NCBI RefSeq assembly: GCF_900167415.1
Contig: NZ_FUWU01000001.1
Span: forward strand, 1 to 64,000
DNA length: 64,000 nt
Source: Fibrobacter intestinalis
GTDB taxonomy: Bacteria; Fibrobacterota; Fibrobacteria; Fibrobacterales; Fibrobacteraceae
Reading direction: 5' to 3'
The notes beneath the pieces were generated by a model. That model saw only the letters and a program-made list of their open reading frames with translations. It had not been told where the DNA came from and did not search any database. Shown piece by piece: positions 1 through 8,388 of the stretch (position 1 is the stretch's first letter; the number at the start of each line of letters is the position of its first letter). The position numbers were made by a program, and so were the translations under genes.

Positions 1-17
1 TTATTTTCTTCTGCCAT
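1..17 (-). CDS. 5' end of an unidentified gene leaving the left edge
   Basis: Only the first five codons are visible. A minus-strand ATG lies at 17-15 and reads M-A-E-E-N before the window ends. It is preceded by AAGGAG at about 25-30 with a spacing of roughly seven bases, so the start is well supported. Nothing can be said about function. Confidence 0.5.
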
Positions 18-126
18 AAGGTGGCTCCTTGGTTGGAAATATACACCTTATTAGCTTCCTCAATTTTTTCCAAGTTGCGGTTAAGCGCTACATTCTCGCT
101 AAGACAGAAAGCTGCTATTTGAATCT

Positions 127-1299
127 TTAATACGCCCGATAAATGCCAATCAGGGCAATAATTTTTCCGATGATGGCAGGGAACCCGGGAAGCAAAAAGC
201 AGAGGATTACTCGCGTAACGCGGTTTTTCCACCAGCGGGAGATTTTCCAGATATCTTCGGAAACGGTTTCAAACTCCGCCACGCGCGGAGGACGCATATA
301 AGCTTGTACGAGAGCGACAAAAAAACCGACACCGATTAGAGGGGTGAGTCCCGTAAAAGGAGCAACAATCAATGCGGTCAGCACGGCTAGCGGGTGGGCC
401 CCGGCGATAATGGAACCCAGCATGGCTCCGCCTCCGGTATAGAGGAACCAGTTCAAAGTCACTTCTCCCGCTTTTTCCAGTCCCGAGTGAATGCCGACGC
501 CGACAATCGACGCAATGATGGCGACCGTTATCGTCCAGCCGAGAATTTTAAACACCGGGGACGAGGGCTTGATCTGGCAGAGGGTGGATTCTTCGGGGAG
601 TGGCTTATTTTCTTCGAGAATTTTCCGAATTCCCTGGACGTGCCCCGCTCCGACGACAGCCAGCACTTTTTTCCCGGACGCATGCCGGATTCGACTTGCC
701 AGATACTGGTCGCGCTCGTCAATCAAAACGGACTTCACTTCGGGGAAAGTCTTTCCGAATTCTTCCATCATCGCGGACAGCGAATCCCGCTCCCGAATGC
801 GTTTCAGTTCTTCTTCGCTGATTTCCGTTTTGTCAAAAAGGCTAGCAAACAGAGAGGCGATGAGCGAGAACTTGCGATACCACGGCGTGCAGCTCCACGT
901 ACGGCGCAATGTGACTTTAATGTCCCGGTCGGCCAGAACAATCGGAATGCCTGCGGAACGGGCGGAAAGGACGGCCCCGTAAAGTTCCGCGCCTGGACGC
1001 ACTCCGGTCGAAAGACCCATTCTTTTTTGGTAAGAACCCAAAACCAAATTGGCGATGAGCGTTCCCAACTGGTGCTCTCGGATAATTTTTTTCAAGTCGT
1101 TTTTTTTCCAGCGGTCGGGATCTTCCAGCGATTTGAGCCGACCTTCATCCAATTCAACGCAAACGGTGTCCGGGGACTCCTCTTGAATCGCTTGGGTGAC
1201 TAAATCTTTCGATTCTTGGGAAATGTGTGCTGTGCCCACCAAAACAAATTCTTTGTCATCGGCGATTTTTATCCGGCAAATATCCGCATTTTCGGTCAT
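127..1299 (-). CDS. TraB/PrgY-family membrane protein
   Basis: The protein is about 390 residues. The N-terminal half carries the TraB-family signature: GTAHIS at residues 22-27, an E-L-D-x-x-R block near 49-54, a conserved RD-QYLA stretch and a GAGHVQGI motif. The last third holds several hydrophobic membrane segments. The family includes enterococcal TraB/PrgY, linked to pheromone inactivation, and the Tiki proteases; the natural substrate in most bacteria is unknown. I chose the ATG at 1299 because GAGG sits six bases upstream. An ATG nine codons earlier (1326) has no visible ribosome site. It is monocistronic, divergent from the lipoprotein gene at 1516. The family call is firm, the function is not. 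Confidence 0.85.
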   Translation of the reverse strand: MTENADICRIKIADDKEFVLVGTAHISQESKDLVTQAIQEESPDTVCVELDEGRLKSLEDPDRWKKNDLKKIIREHQLGTLIANLVLGSYQKRMGLSTGVRPGAELYGAVLSARSAGIPIVLADRDIKVTLRRTWSCTPWYRKFSLIASLFASLFDKTEISEEELKRIRERDSLSAMMEEFGKTFPEVKSVLIDERDQYLASRIRHASGKKVLAVVGAGHVQGIRKILEENKPLPEESTLCQIKPSSPVFKILGWTITVAIIASIVGVGIHSGLEKAGEVTLNWFLYTGGGAMLGSIIAGAHPLAVLTALIVAPFTGLTPLIGVGFFVALVQAYMRPPRVAEFETVSEDIWKISRWWKNRVTRVILCFLLPGFPAIIGKIIALIGIYRAY

Positions 1300-1515
1300 A
1301 GGGAGCCTCGGAAAGTTGTTTTGCATAAGCCCAAAAGTCTGCGCTTTGACAATTTGAACCTTTCATAGGGGAAAATGGCAAAAAACACCAGTCCCAAGGA
1401 TTCAAAAGGGAATTTGCAGAGCTGGACATGACTGCAATGATAGATAAAATCCGTTATTCCCTTTAAAAATTTGATTATATTTTTTCTCATAATTGATATC
1501 TTGGAGGATGTTGAT

Positions 1516-2214
1516 ATGAAAAAGGTGGTCTTGGGTTCCATTTTGGCATTGCTGGTCGGATGCGCCAGCGTTCAGCCGAACGATCCTGTGGCAATCAATG
1601 ATGCCTTGGTCGGTTTCACGGTAAACTCCCAGGGTAAACATTGGCCGGAAGCGTTGAGCTTTGTGACTCCGGATGAAGCGGAGGAAATCACAGACGAGAA
1701 CGGCCTGATGAAAGAGGAATACCGCTTGGCAGCAAGCCGTCTCCGTATTTCCGCATTGAAACAGATGCCGTGGCGTGTAGATGGACGAGGCCGTTTAATC
1801 GGCATTAAAGATGTCCTCGACGACTTCAATAAAAAGTACATCGTTTCCGAAGAAGAAAAGAAGGTCGGGACCAATCTGGAACAAATGCGCCAGGAACGCA
1901 TTAACCGCACCCTCGAGAAAGGCAAGCGCATCATGGCCGGCGAAGACGAGCAAAAAGAACCGGAAGTCGAAGTCTATACGAACAAGCTGACCGAAGAAGA
2001 AAAACGCAAATACGGCAGCACGGCAGAACTTCGCCCGCCAGAAGAGGAATACGACGGCGAATCCTCGACAACAGAAACCTCTTCGACCGAAGACTTCTCT
2101 TCGGAAAGTTCGGACGAGCCTTCACAGGTTTTTGAACCGGAAACTTCCAACGTCGAAGAAGACGGCTACTACGGTCCCGAAGACGACGCCAGCGGTGCCA
2201 CTTCCGACTTCTAG
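1516..2214 (+). CDS. predicted lipoprotein with acidic, Ser/Thr/Glu-rich tail
   Basis: The start is the ATG at 1516, preceded by GGAGG with about eight bases of spacing. The N terminus is a clear type II signal peptide: two lysines, a hydrophobic core and a lipobox ending L-V-G-C with the lipidated Cys at residue 16. The mature part of roughly 215 residues begins with a mixed helical region containing many Glu and Lys. It ends in a low-complexity tail of Glu, Asp, Ser and Thr that is probably disordered. No enzyme motif or known domain is recognised. It has its own terminator (2281-2309) and precedes cmk-rpsA on the same strand. It is probably an envelope lipoprotein of unknown role. Confidence 0.8.
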   Translation: MKKVVLGSILALLVGCASVQPNDPVAINDALVGFTVNSQGKHWPEALSFVTPDEAEEITDENGLMKEEYRLAASRLRISALKQMPWRVDGRGRLIGIKDVLDDFNKKYIVSEEEKKVGTNLEQMRQERINRTLEKGKRIMAGEDEQKEPEVEVYTNKLTEEEKRKYGSTAELRPPEEEYDGESSTTETSSTEDFSSESSDEPSQVFEPETSNVEEDGYYGPEDDASGATSDF

Positions 2215-2280
2215 TTGGGGTCGCTCCTAAAATCCATTGTTAAACATCGACAGCGAAACCTTGCGCTGTAGCGTCATGAA

Positions 2281-2309
2281 AGCGGACAATCTATTTATTG
2301 CCCGCTTTT
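2281..2309 (+). terminator. intrinsic terminator after the lipoprotein gene
   Basis: A nine-base stem with one mismatch (AGCGGACAA against TTGCCCGCT, loop of eight) is followed by TTTTC and more T-rich sequence. It lies 67 bases after the lipoprotein stop codon. Confidence 0.6.
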
Positions 2310-2389
2310 CGTTTTCATCCTCTTTACCGAAGCCATTTTTTAAGGCGGTCATTTCAGATTTCATCGAGATAAGCTAAATTTGGCATACA

Positions 2390-3061
2390 TTGAATACGAA
2401 CAAATCCCATATCATCATCGCGATTGACGGTCCTAGCGGAACGGGCAAAAGTACTACGGCGAAACTCGTCGCCAAAGATCTCGGCTTTACTTACCTTGAT
2501 ACAGGGGCCATGTATCGGGCGATTACCTTTGCCGCTTTGGAAAATGAAATTGCCGCAGACGACAAGGCGGGGATAGACCGGCTTTTGAAGTCCACCCAAA
2601 TTCGCTTTGACGAACAAAACCACATTCTGATAAATGGCAAGGACTGCGAGCAGGAAATCCGCGGCAAGCGAGTGACGGAAGCGGTCAGTCCTTACAGCGC
2701 CATTCCCGAAGTCCGGGCAACCCTTACCCAGTGGCAACGCGAAATCGCAAAAGAATGCAACTGCATTCTCGATGGCCGGGATATTGGGACGGTCGTATTC
2801 CCCCATGCAAATTTCAAGTTCTTCTTGGTGACAGACCTCAAGGTTCGCGCCGAACGGCGCTATCTCGAATGCCAGCAAAAAGGCATTCCGATGACCCTGG
2901 AAGAAATCGAAAAGAATCTGGCCGAACGGGATAGAATAGATTCTTCCCGCGCAACGGCTCCGCTGAAAAAAGCGGAAGACGCTATTGAAATTGACACTAC
3001 ACAACTCTCAATCCAACAACAGGTAAAGATTATCGAAGACCGCGTAGGTGTAGTGGCGTAA
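2390..3061 (+). CDS. cmk: cytidylate (CMP/dCMP) kinase
   Basis: The 223-residue protein phosphorylates CMP and dCMP with ATP in pyrimidine salvage and nucleotide supply. The P-loop GPSGTGKS is at residues 14-21. The CMP-kinase signature LDTGAMYRA follows shortly after, and the C-terminal half has DGRDIGTVVFP and the RD/Arg-rich lid region. Length matches the family. The start appears to be the TTG at 2390, since no ATG lies between it and the P-loop; no good Shine-Dalgarno sequence is seen. rpsA follows 33 bases downstream, the cmk-rpsA order known from many bacteria. Confidence 0.93.
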   Translation: MNTNKSHIIIAIDGPSGTGKSTTAKLVAKDLGFTYLDTGAMYRAITFAALENEIAADDKAGIDRLLKSTQIRFDEQNHILINGKDCEQEIRGKRVTEAVSPYSAIPEVRATLTQWQREIAKECNCILDGRDIGTVVFPHANFKFFLVTDLKVRAERRYLECQQKGIPMTLEEIEKNLAERDRIDSSRATAPLKKAEDAIEIDTTQLSIQQQVKIIEDRVGVVA

Positions 3062-3094
3062 CTTCGATATCTTTTCCGCAACCCTATATTATAT

Positions 3095-4849
3095 ATGTCT
3101 CAACAACTCAAATTCGGTTCCGAAGAAGATCTTAAAGAAATTCTTGACGCGGAACAGGAACTCGCTTCCATCAATTCGGATCAGGCAGCTGCCGCTTACG
3201 CTGGCATGGAAGGTCTTGAAGCAGGCAAAGTCGTTACTGGAAAAATCAGCCAGGTAAACGAACAGGAAGTTCTCGTCGATGTGAACTTCAAATCCGAAGG
3301 CGTCATTTCTCGCAATGAATTCAAAGACGACGATGTTCCCGAAGTCGGATCGGAAATCGAAGTTTACATTGAAAAGCTCGAAGACGATGATGGCCGTCTC
3401 GTCCTTTCCAAGCAGAAGGCGGATTTTGTCCGCGTTTGGGAACGCATTCATCAGGCTTTTGAAAATAACGAAATCGTCCGCGGAACGCTCACAAAGCGTA
3501 TTAAGGGCGGCGTGGTTGTAGATTTGTTCGGCATTGACGCTTTCTTGCCGGGCTCCCAGATCGATCTCCGTCAGATTCCGGATATCAACGCCCTCCTCGG
3601 CCAGGAATTCGAACTCAAGGTCATCAAGGTCAATAAAGCTCGTCGCAACATCGTCGTATCCCGCCGCGTCGTTCTTGAAGAACAGCGCAACAGCCAGCGC
3701 GACAAGGTTCTTGAAAATCTTGAAAAGGGTCAAGTGCGCAAGGGCATTGTTAAAAACATCACCGACTTTGGCGCATTTATCGACCTCGGCGGCGTAGATG
3801 GCCTGCTCCATATCACCGACATGAGCTACAAGCGCATCAATCATCCGTCCGAAGTGGTCAAGCTCGGCGATGAAGTCGAAGTCATGGTACTCGATTTCAA
3901 TGACAAGAAGGAACGCATCTCTCTGGGCATGAAGCAGCTCCGTCCGCATCCTTGGAAGGACATTGCCGCTCGCTATCCGGAAGGCATGGTCGTTAAGGGC
4001 AAAGTCGTTTCCATTACGGATTACGGCGCGTTCGTGGAATTGGAAGACGGCATCGAAGGCCTCATCCACGTTTCCGAAATGTCCTGGACCCAGCACATCA
4101 AGCACCCGTCCAAAATTCTGGTCATCGGTCAGGAAGTGGAAGCGGTCGTGCTCAAGGTGGAAGAAGAACAGGAACGCATTTCTCTGGGCTTGAAGCAGCT
4201 TGAAGAAGATCCGTGGGAAAAGATTGACCAGGAACTGCCTCCGGGCGCTCGCGTTGTCGGTGAAATCCGCAACCTCGCCTCTTTCGGCGCATTCGTGGAA
4301 ATCAAGGACGGCGTGGATGGCTTGATTCACGTTTCCGATATGTCCTGGACGAAGAAAATCAATCACCCGTCCGAAATGGTGAAGAAGGGCGACAAAGTCG
4401 AATGCGTCGTTCTCGCCGTCGATAAGGAAAAGCGTCGTATTTCCCTTTCGATGAAGCACCTCACCGAAGATCCGTGGGATGTTGTTGAAACGACCTACCC
4501 GATCGATTCCGAAGTCAAGGGCAAGATTGTCCGCTTGCTGGATCGCGGTGTTGTCGTGGAACTGCCGAACGGTCTGGAAGGATTCGTGCCTGTATCGAAG
4601 CTGACTGCCGAATACATCAAGGTTCCGGCGGACGCTTTCAAGGTCGGCGACGAACTCCCGGCGACGGTTACAGAAATTGACCAGACCAACCGCAAGATTT
4701 GCCTTTCGGTCGTGGACTATTTCAAAAACCGTGAATCTGCCGAGCTGATGGCTTGGATGGATTCGCACAAGGCCGGCGAAAGCGGCACCACGATCGGTGA
4801 AGCTTCTTCGGCGAAGAAGTCCAAAAAGTCTGAAGAAGAAGCCAAGTAA
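3095..4849 (+). CDS. rpsA: 30S ribosomal protein S1
   Basis: The 584-residue protein has six S1 (OB-fold) repeats. Repeats three to five are the most canonical, each with a K/V-G-x-V core, D-F/Y-G-A-F-V, a G-L-I/L-H-I/V-S/T-x-M block and an R-I-S-L-G/S-M/L-K ending. Repeats one and two are more divergent ribosome-binding modules. S1 binds mRNA and delivers it to the 30S subunit. The C-terminal 30 residues are Ser/Lys/Glu-rich. The ATG at 3095 follows an AT-rich leader with no evident Shine-Dalgarno sequence, which is also typical of rpsA in other bacteria. Transcription ends at a strong hairpin (4871-4902). Confidence 0.97.
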   Translation: MSQQLKFGSEEDLKEILDAEQELASINSDQAAAAYAGMEGLEAGKVVTGKISQVNEQEVLVDVNFKSEGVISRNEFKDDDVPEVGSEIEVYIEKLEDDDGRLVLSKQKADFVRVWERIHQAFENNEIVRGTLTKRIKGGVVVDLFGIDAFLPGSQIDLRQIPDINALLGQEFELKVIKVNKARRNIVVSRRVVLEEQRNSQRDKVLENLEKGQVRKGIVKNITDFGAFIDLGGVDGLLHITDMSYKRINHPSEVVKLGDEVEVMVLDFNDKKERISLGMKQLRPHPWKDIAARYPEGMVVKGKVVSITDYGAFVELEDGIEGLIHVSEMSWTQHIKHPSKILVIGQEVEAVVLKVEEEQERISLGLKQLEEDPWEKIDQELPPGARVVGEIRNLASFGAFVEIKDGVDGLIHVSDMSWTKKINHPSEMVKKGDKVECVVLAVDKEKRRISLSMKHLTEDPWDVVETTYPIDSEVKGKIVRLLDRGVVVELPNGLEGFVPVSKLTAEYIKVPADAFKVGDELPATVTEIDQTNRKICLSVVDYFKNRESAELMAWMDSHKAGESGTTIGEASSAKKSKKSEEEAK

Positions 4850-4870
4850 TTCCGCTTCCTATTCGATTTG

Positions 4871-4902
4871 AAAATCCCGGGTCTTGCGACTCGGGATTTT
4901 TT
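4871..4902 (+). terminator. rpsA intrinsic terminator
   Basis: A ten-base stem (4874-4883 with 4888-4897, one G-T wobble) closes on a TTGC loop and is followed by a run of six T. It starts 25 bases after the rpsA stop. Confidence 0.9.
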
Positions 4903-4951
4903 GTTGCAAAAAAACTGGCGAAAATGGATGTGAAGTTGGCGAATCTAATTC

Positions 4952-4980
4952 TAAAATTCCAAAGCGGGTTTGGAATTTTA
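4952..4980 (-). terminator. hairpin ending the minus-strand lipoprotein pseudogene
   Basis: A perfect 12-base inverted repeat (4952-4963 and 4969-4980) with a five-base loop lies 14 bases beyond the last stop codon of the minus-strand gene at 4994-5386. The stem ends themselves supply the T-rich tail, so it could work in both directions. Confidence 0.6.
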
Positions 4981-4993
4981 TTGTCGGAAACGA

Positions 4994-5386
4994 TTAAAAT
5001 TCGGGGTATTCGTTTATAGAGGATTCCGATGCTGCGGGCTGCGTTCCTTTAGCATCTAGAAATTTGATCGGGGTTGCCGAAACGGTTAGCGTGTTGATAA
5101 CTCCTATAACCGCCCAAGTGTGCTTACTGGAAATTTTGATGTCGATCAGATCGTCGCCACCGCACTGTTCCAATAAACGCCGCTTGATTTTTCGCTCACG
5201 GCTGGTGGCTCAGATGGGGATGACGTCAAAAAGGGCGAAGGATGATGCAGATGTTTCGCAAGCGGGGAGGCGGACAAAATCGCGCCCTTGGATTTGGTCG
5301 TATGAACCAAAAGAAACGGGTCTTGAAGAGCATCCCCAAAGGCAAATCGATAATAGAATGGGAAGAAGAATCCACGTCTTACGCAT
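4994..5386 (-). pseudogene. lipoprotein gene interrupted by an in-frame TGA
   Basis: The minus-strand ATG at 5386 is preceded by AGAGG with four bases of spacing. It opens a textbook lipoprotein signal peptide: Arg-Lys, a hydrophobic core and the lipobox L-W-G-C with Cys at residue 19. The frame runs 58 codons to a TGA at 5212-5210, then continues without another stop or frameshift for 71 codons to a TAA at 4994. The part after the TGA looks coding: a charged RERKIKRR stretch, then GGDDLIDIKIS and a TWAVIGVIN block. This resembles small bacterial envelope lipoproteins with a GADALIDV-like core. Inference: a recent nonsense mutation, or a read-through codon. Without read-through only a 39-residue mature peptide would be made. 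A Rho-independent hairpin follows the distal TAA, as expected for a gene of full length. Confidence 0.7.
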
Positions 5387-5468
5387 AAAACCTCTGAAAT
5401 AGAAAAACGTGCGGGCGAAATATAGTATTTAGCAATGAGTTTGTCATAATCGTGTTGATCCTAGGAAG

Positions 5469-6134
5469 TTAGCGGTGCGTGATACGGAAAAGAATCTGGA
5501 ACTTTTGGTTTGTGAAGTCATTTACATCTTGTGCCCAAATTTGCGAAATTTGCGCCACTTCAATGCCGATTGACCAAGTATCGTTTACCCACCAGTCCAA
5601 ACCCGAGCTTGTGCGCCAAGCAAGTCCAATCAATTCAAAAGAAGCATCCTTATTCAATATGTTGGAAATAGAATAGTCCAATAGGATGGCGTTTCCAAAA
5701 TGGATTCCTCGCCAAAATGTTCGAGGGTATCGGCAAGGATAAACTTCGATTCCCAAACCGCCTCCGCCGGAAAAACTGAAAACGTCTTCCCAGGTGGAGA
5801 TATCCTCGTATAGGCTCCAGTCGGCATATTTTTCGTTCCTTTCGTATGTTGTCGCCTCTAGATACCCTTGCGGCAAAGCCAAATTGAAATCCGCATAAAG
5901 GGCTACGGCGTTGGCGATGGCGCGTCCAAAGCGAAAATCCATACTGGCAAAAGAAAAACCGGAGAAAGAATGCTCCTCTTTTTGGTAAGAGGTTGTTTCG
6001 GAATACTTCGCGTTATAATAAGAAAATCCCGATCCGAAGCTGAAATAAAATCCGCGATGTTCTTTGGGATAATCCGCCAAAGCAATAGATGTCACCAATA
6101 GTTCCAACAGGCAGATTTTGAAGAAAAATTTCAT
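5469..6134 (-). CDS. secreted outer-membrane beta-barrel-like protein
   Basis: The 221-residue protein starts with a Sec signal peptide (Lys, hydrophobic core, likely cleavage after ALA near residue 20). A PKEHRGFYF segment follows, then alternating polar/aromatic strands rich in Gly, Phe and Tyr, typical of a small outer-membrane barrel. The protein ends in strand-like sequence (QILFRITHR). The ATG at 6134 lies one base after the TAA of the gene upstream. Its ribosome site (CGAGGATAAG) overlaps the end of that gene, so the two form a translationally coupled pair. That upstream gene is a clear paralogue sharing YPK-HRGFY and the C-terminal W-V-x-D region. Function unknown. Confidence 0.75.
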   Translation of the reverse strand: MKFFFKICLLELLVTSIALADYPKEHRGFYFSFGSGFSYYNAKYSETTSYQKEEHSFSGFSFASMDFRFGRAIANAVALYADFNLALPQGYLEATTYERNEKYADWSLYEDISTWEDVFSFSGGGGLGIEVYPCRYPRTFWRGIHFGNAILLDYSISNILNKDASFELIGLAWRTSSGLDWWVNDTWSIGIEVAQISQIWAQDVNDFTNQKFQILFRITHR

Positions 6135-6135
6135 C

Positions 6136-6813
6136 TTATCCTCGTGTCATACGGAACAGAAGATGAAATCCTTGGACGGCGTTCGTCAAGTCCGAAAGGG
6201 CTTCGAATTGCGGAAACGCGCGAAAATAGGAGATCCCCACGCCTAAAGAAAGCTGGTCGCTAACCCATCAGTCCTTGCCGATTTCCAAAGTGAAAGCAAG
6301 ATCGACGCTTTGAGTGTTTGTATTTATTAGAGAGGCATCAAGGCTGTAGCCGAAAGAGCCGCCCACAAAAAAACCGTTCAATGCGGAACTGGTATCGCGG
6401 AAAGGATAAACAGATGTTCCAAAGGCGACGTAGGTTCTTACAAAGGAGGCGTCACCGCTACTGCTTTCATCATCATACGTTCGGCAAATTTCATCGTCGC
6501 AATCCGAATCTCCCCATTTCGAAGAGCCTATGTAAGTTCCTAAATTGAATTGCGTGTAAAATGCGATGACATTTCCGATGCCAATACCAAAACGAAATTC
6601 CATGAGGTTTGGACTGACGCCGCTGAATTTGGCGTAGTTATCATCGGAATGCTTTTCAAAATCGATAAAGGAAACGCCGAAATTTTGGCTGCTGTAAAAG
6701 CCGCGATGCTGTTTAGGATAAAGATTTTTGACCGTTGTGGAATCGGCAAAAACGGATGCGCACAAAAAGAATACAGCTAAAAATAATTTTTTCAAACAAA
6801 TTGCTTTTTTCAT
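6136..6813 (-). pseudogene. paralogous barrel gene interrupted by one in-frame TGA
   Basis: The gene starts at the ATG at 6813 with a signal peptide (two Lys, hydrophobic core, cleavage near VFA). It shares YPKQHRGFYSS and a FRFGIGIGN segment with its downstream neighbour. The frame meets TGA at 6270-6268 after the sequence E-I-G-K-D, then continues 43 sense codons (W-V-S-D-Q-L-S-L-G onward) to a TAA at 6136. In the paralogue the same place reads L-D-W-W-V-N-D, so the TGA stands exactly where a Trp codon (TGG) is expected. The distal TAA is one base from the next ATG, so the complete reading frame still respects the operon junction. Interpretation: a nonsense change removing the last strands of the barrel, or a read-through site. 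Confidence 0.75.
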
Positions 6814-7115
6814 GAGGCACAATTTAGATAATCAGGATGTAAAATCACAGAAAAAAAATAAGAAATTTCCACACAATCCTTCACCAAATACTTGCTATTC
6901 ATTTTTTCAAAGCGAGAAATTCCTTTTCGCAAGGGGAACGCGGTTATCCGTTTTCAGTTCCAACTACCCCCTAAACACTAACTTGCAGAAGGCATTTTAT
7001 ATATAAGCCCCAAAAACAATGTAGATACAAATTTATCTGAAATTGTAGAACACTCGGATTGGCATCATCGTGTTTTTTATGAGATTTTATAGGCAAAATG
7101 TTCCGTACTGACAAC
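6814..7115. other. non-coding region between the barrel genes and the serC terminator
   Basis: This AT-rich stretch should contain the promoter of the minus-strand barrel pair. It holds one copy of a degenerate repeat (6865-6937) also found near 56.9 kb. No convincing gene or known RNA was seen on either strand. Confidence 0.5.
6865..6937. repeat. dispersed intergenic repeat, copy 1
   Basis: About 70 bases align with 56875-56945 in the same orientation at roughly 70 percent identity by eye. Shared cores are CCAAATACT, ATTTTTTCAAA and a TTTTCxxAAGGGGAA-like end. Both copies lie between genes. This copy contains a small GCGA/TCGC hairpin. Confidence 0.45.
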
Positions 7116-7148
7116 AAAAAAAGCGGACTTTCCCAAAGGAAAATCCGC
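7116..7148 (-). terminator. serC intrinsic terminator
   Basis: Read on the minus strand, GCGGA-x-TTTCC pairs with its complement (one internal mismatch) around a four-base loop and is followed by seven T. It lies 20 bases past the serC stop. Confidence 0.85.
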
Positions 7149-7167
7149 AGTGCATTTTTTACAAAGA

Positions 7168-8274
7168 TTATCCCAGAACTTTCTTTTCAAAGTCACCAAG
7201 ACAATCAACGAGAGCTTGTACGCCTTCTTTAGGCATGGCGTTGTAAATCGAAGCACGGAAACCGCCGACAGAGCGATGGCCTTTAAGCTGCTGAAGTCCA
7301 CGAGCCTTTGCAAAATCCAAGAATTCTTTGGCAAGTTCATCGTTCTTTTCCGCAGAAACGATTTCCTTGTTGAATACGAACGGAACATTCATAATCGAAC
7401 GGTCCTCTTTGGCTGCCGTACCGACGAAAATCTTGGAAGCGTCCAGAGCACCGTAAAGGAGAGCCGCCTTTTCACGGTTGATTTTTTCGATAACATCGAC
7501 GCCGCCAATATCTTTGAGCCATTTCAAAGTTCTGTTCATCACATAAACGGCGAATACCGGAGGCGTGTTGAACATATTCTGGGCATCGATATGCGTCTGG
7601 AAATTGAGCATTGTCGGGATGTTGCGGTCCACTTTGCCAAGAAGGTCTTTGCGGATAATGGAAACGGTCACGCCAGCGCAACTGATATTCTTTTGCGCAC
7701 CGCCGTAAATCATTCCGAAATCCGAAACATTGACTTTGCGAGCCAGAAAATCGGAGCTCATATCACAAACGAGATAACCGGATTTGGGCTTCGGGAAGCT
7801 GTGCCATTCCGTTCCATAAATGGTATTATTTCCGGTGATGTGCAGATATGTGGCATTATCGCTCATTTTCAAATTTTTGTCGATGTGATTGTACACGTCG
7901 GCTTTAGTGGAACAGGCGACATTCACATTACCGAATTGCTTAGCTTCTTTCAAAGCCTTGCTTGCCCAAACGCCAGTATCAGCGTAATCGGCGGTAGCGT
8001 TTTGGCCGAGAAGATTCATCGGAACCATGCAGAATAATAAGGAACAACCGCCACCCAAGAAAACGATGTCATAATTTTCGGGAATGCCCATCAGATCGCG
8101 AAGAAATTGTTCCGTTTCAGCGAACATATCTCCAATGGGCTTTGAACGATGGCTCATAGAAAGAATGCTGATTCCGCTATTTGCAAAATCCATGCAAGCT
8201 GCGGAAGCTTCTTTAAGGGCTTGTTCCGGCAGAACAGAAGGTCCTGCACTGAAGTTATAGACTTTATTTGCCAT
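7168..8274 (-). CDS. serC: phosphoserine aminotransferase
   Basis: The 368-residue PLP enzyme converts 3-phosphohydroxypyruvate and glutamate to phosphoserine in serine biosynthesis; the family also acts in pyridoxal phosphate synthesis. The N terminus VYNFSAGPSVLP is diagnostic. The cofactor lysine is K195 in GGAQKNISCAG, and SHRSKPI near residue 41 is the conserved substrate-binding segment. I start at the ATG at 8274, which has AAGGA seven bases upstream; longer frames add unrelated residues. A strong terminator follows, and the gene appears to be transcribed alone. Confidence 0.96.
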   Translation of the reverse strand: MANKVYNFSAGPSVLPEQALKEASAACMDFANSGISILSMSHRSKPIGDMFAETEQFLRDLMGIPENYDIVFLGGGCSLLFCMVPMNLLGQNATADYADTGVWASKALKEAKQFGNVNVACSTKADVYNHIDKNLKMSDNATYLHITGNNTIYGTEWHSFPKPKSGYLVCDMSSDFLARKVNVSDFGMIYGGAQKNISCAGVTVSIIRKDLLGKVDRNIPTMLNFQTHIDAQNMFNTPPVFAVYVMNRTLKWLKDIGGVDVIEKINREKAALLYGALDASKIFVGTAAKEDRSIMNVPFVFNKEIVSAEKNDELAKEFLDFAKARGLQQLKGHRSVGGFRASIYNAMPKEGVQALVDCLGDFEKKVLG

Positions 8275-8354
8275 GGTATGTGTCCTTATTTGAGTGTTTG
8301 CCCATAGGGCAATCTTGCGATAAAATGTAACAAAAGGAAGGATTGGTGACAATG

Positions 8355-8380
8355 AAAAAAAGCAGGTGAGTATGACCTGC
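8355..8380 (-). terminator. terminator of the HD-like gene
   Basis: A six-base GC-rich stem (8362-8367 with 8375-8380, loop of seven) is followed on the minus strand by seven T. It lies nine bases after the stop codon at 8389. Confidence 0.75.
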
Positions 8381-8388
8381 CTTTGTTT

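Noticed and set aside
3089-4768. Long open frame antisense to rpsA (over 500 codons)
   Set aside because: It mirrors rpsA on the other strand, has a composition expected from rpsA codon bias, and lacks a ribosome site. The same holds for the long antisense frame opposite fusA (48870-50627).
5064-5402. 112-codon plus-strand frame
   Set aside because: It runs antisense to the lipoprotein pseudogene, whose signal peptide, lipobox and ribosome site are convincing.
4994-6813. Reassigned TGA (alternative genetic code)
   Set aside because: Many clear genes here end in TGA with overlapping starts (for example lysC/apeB, the ATGA overlaps in ape, pstC/pstA), so TGA is a normal stop codon.
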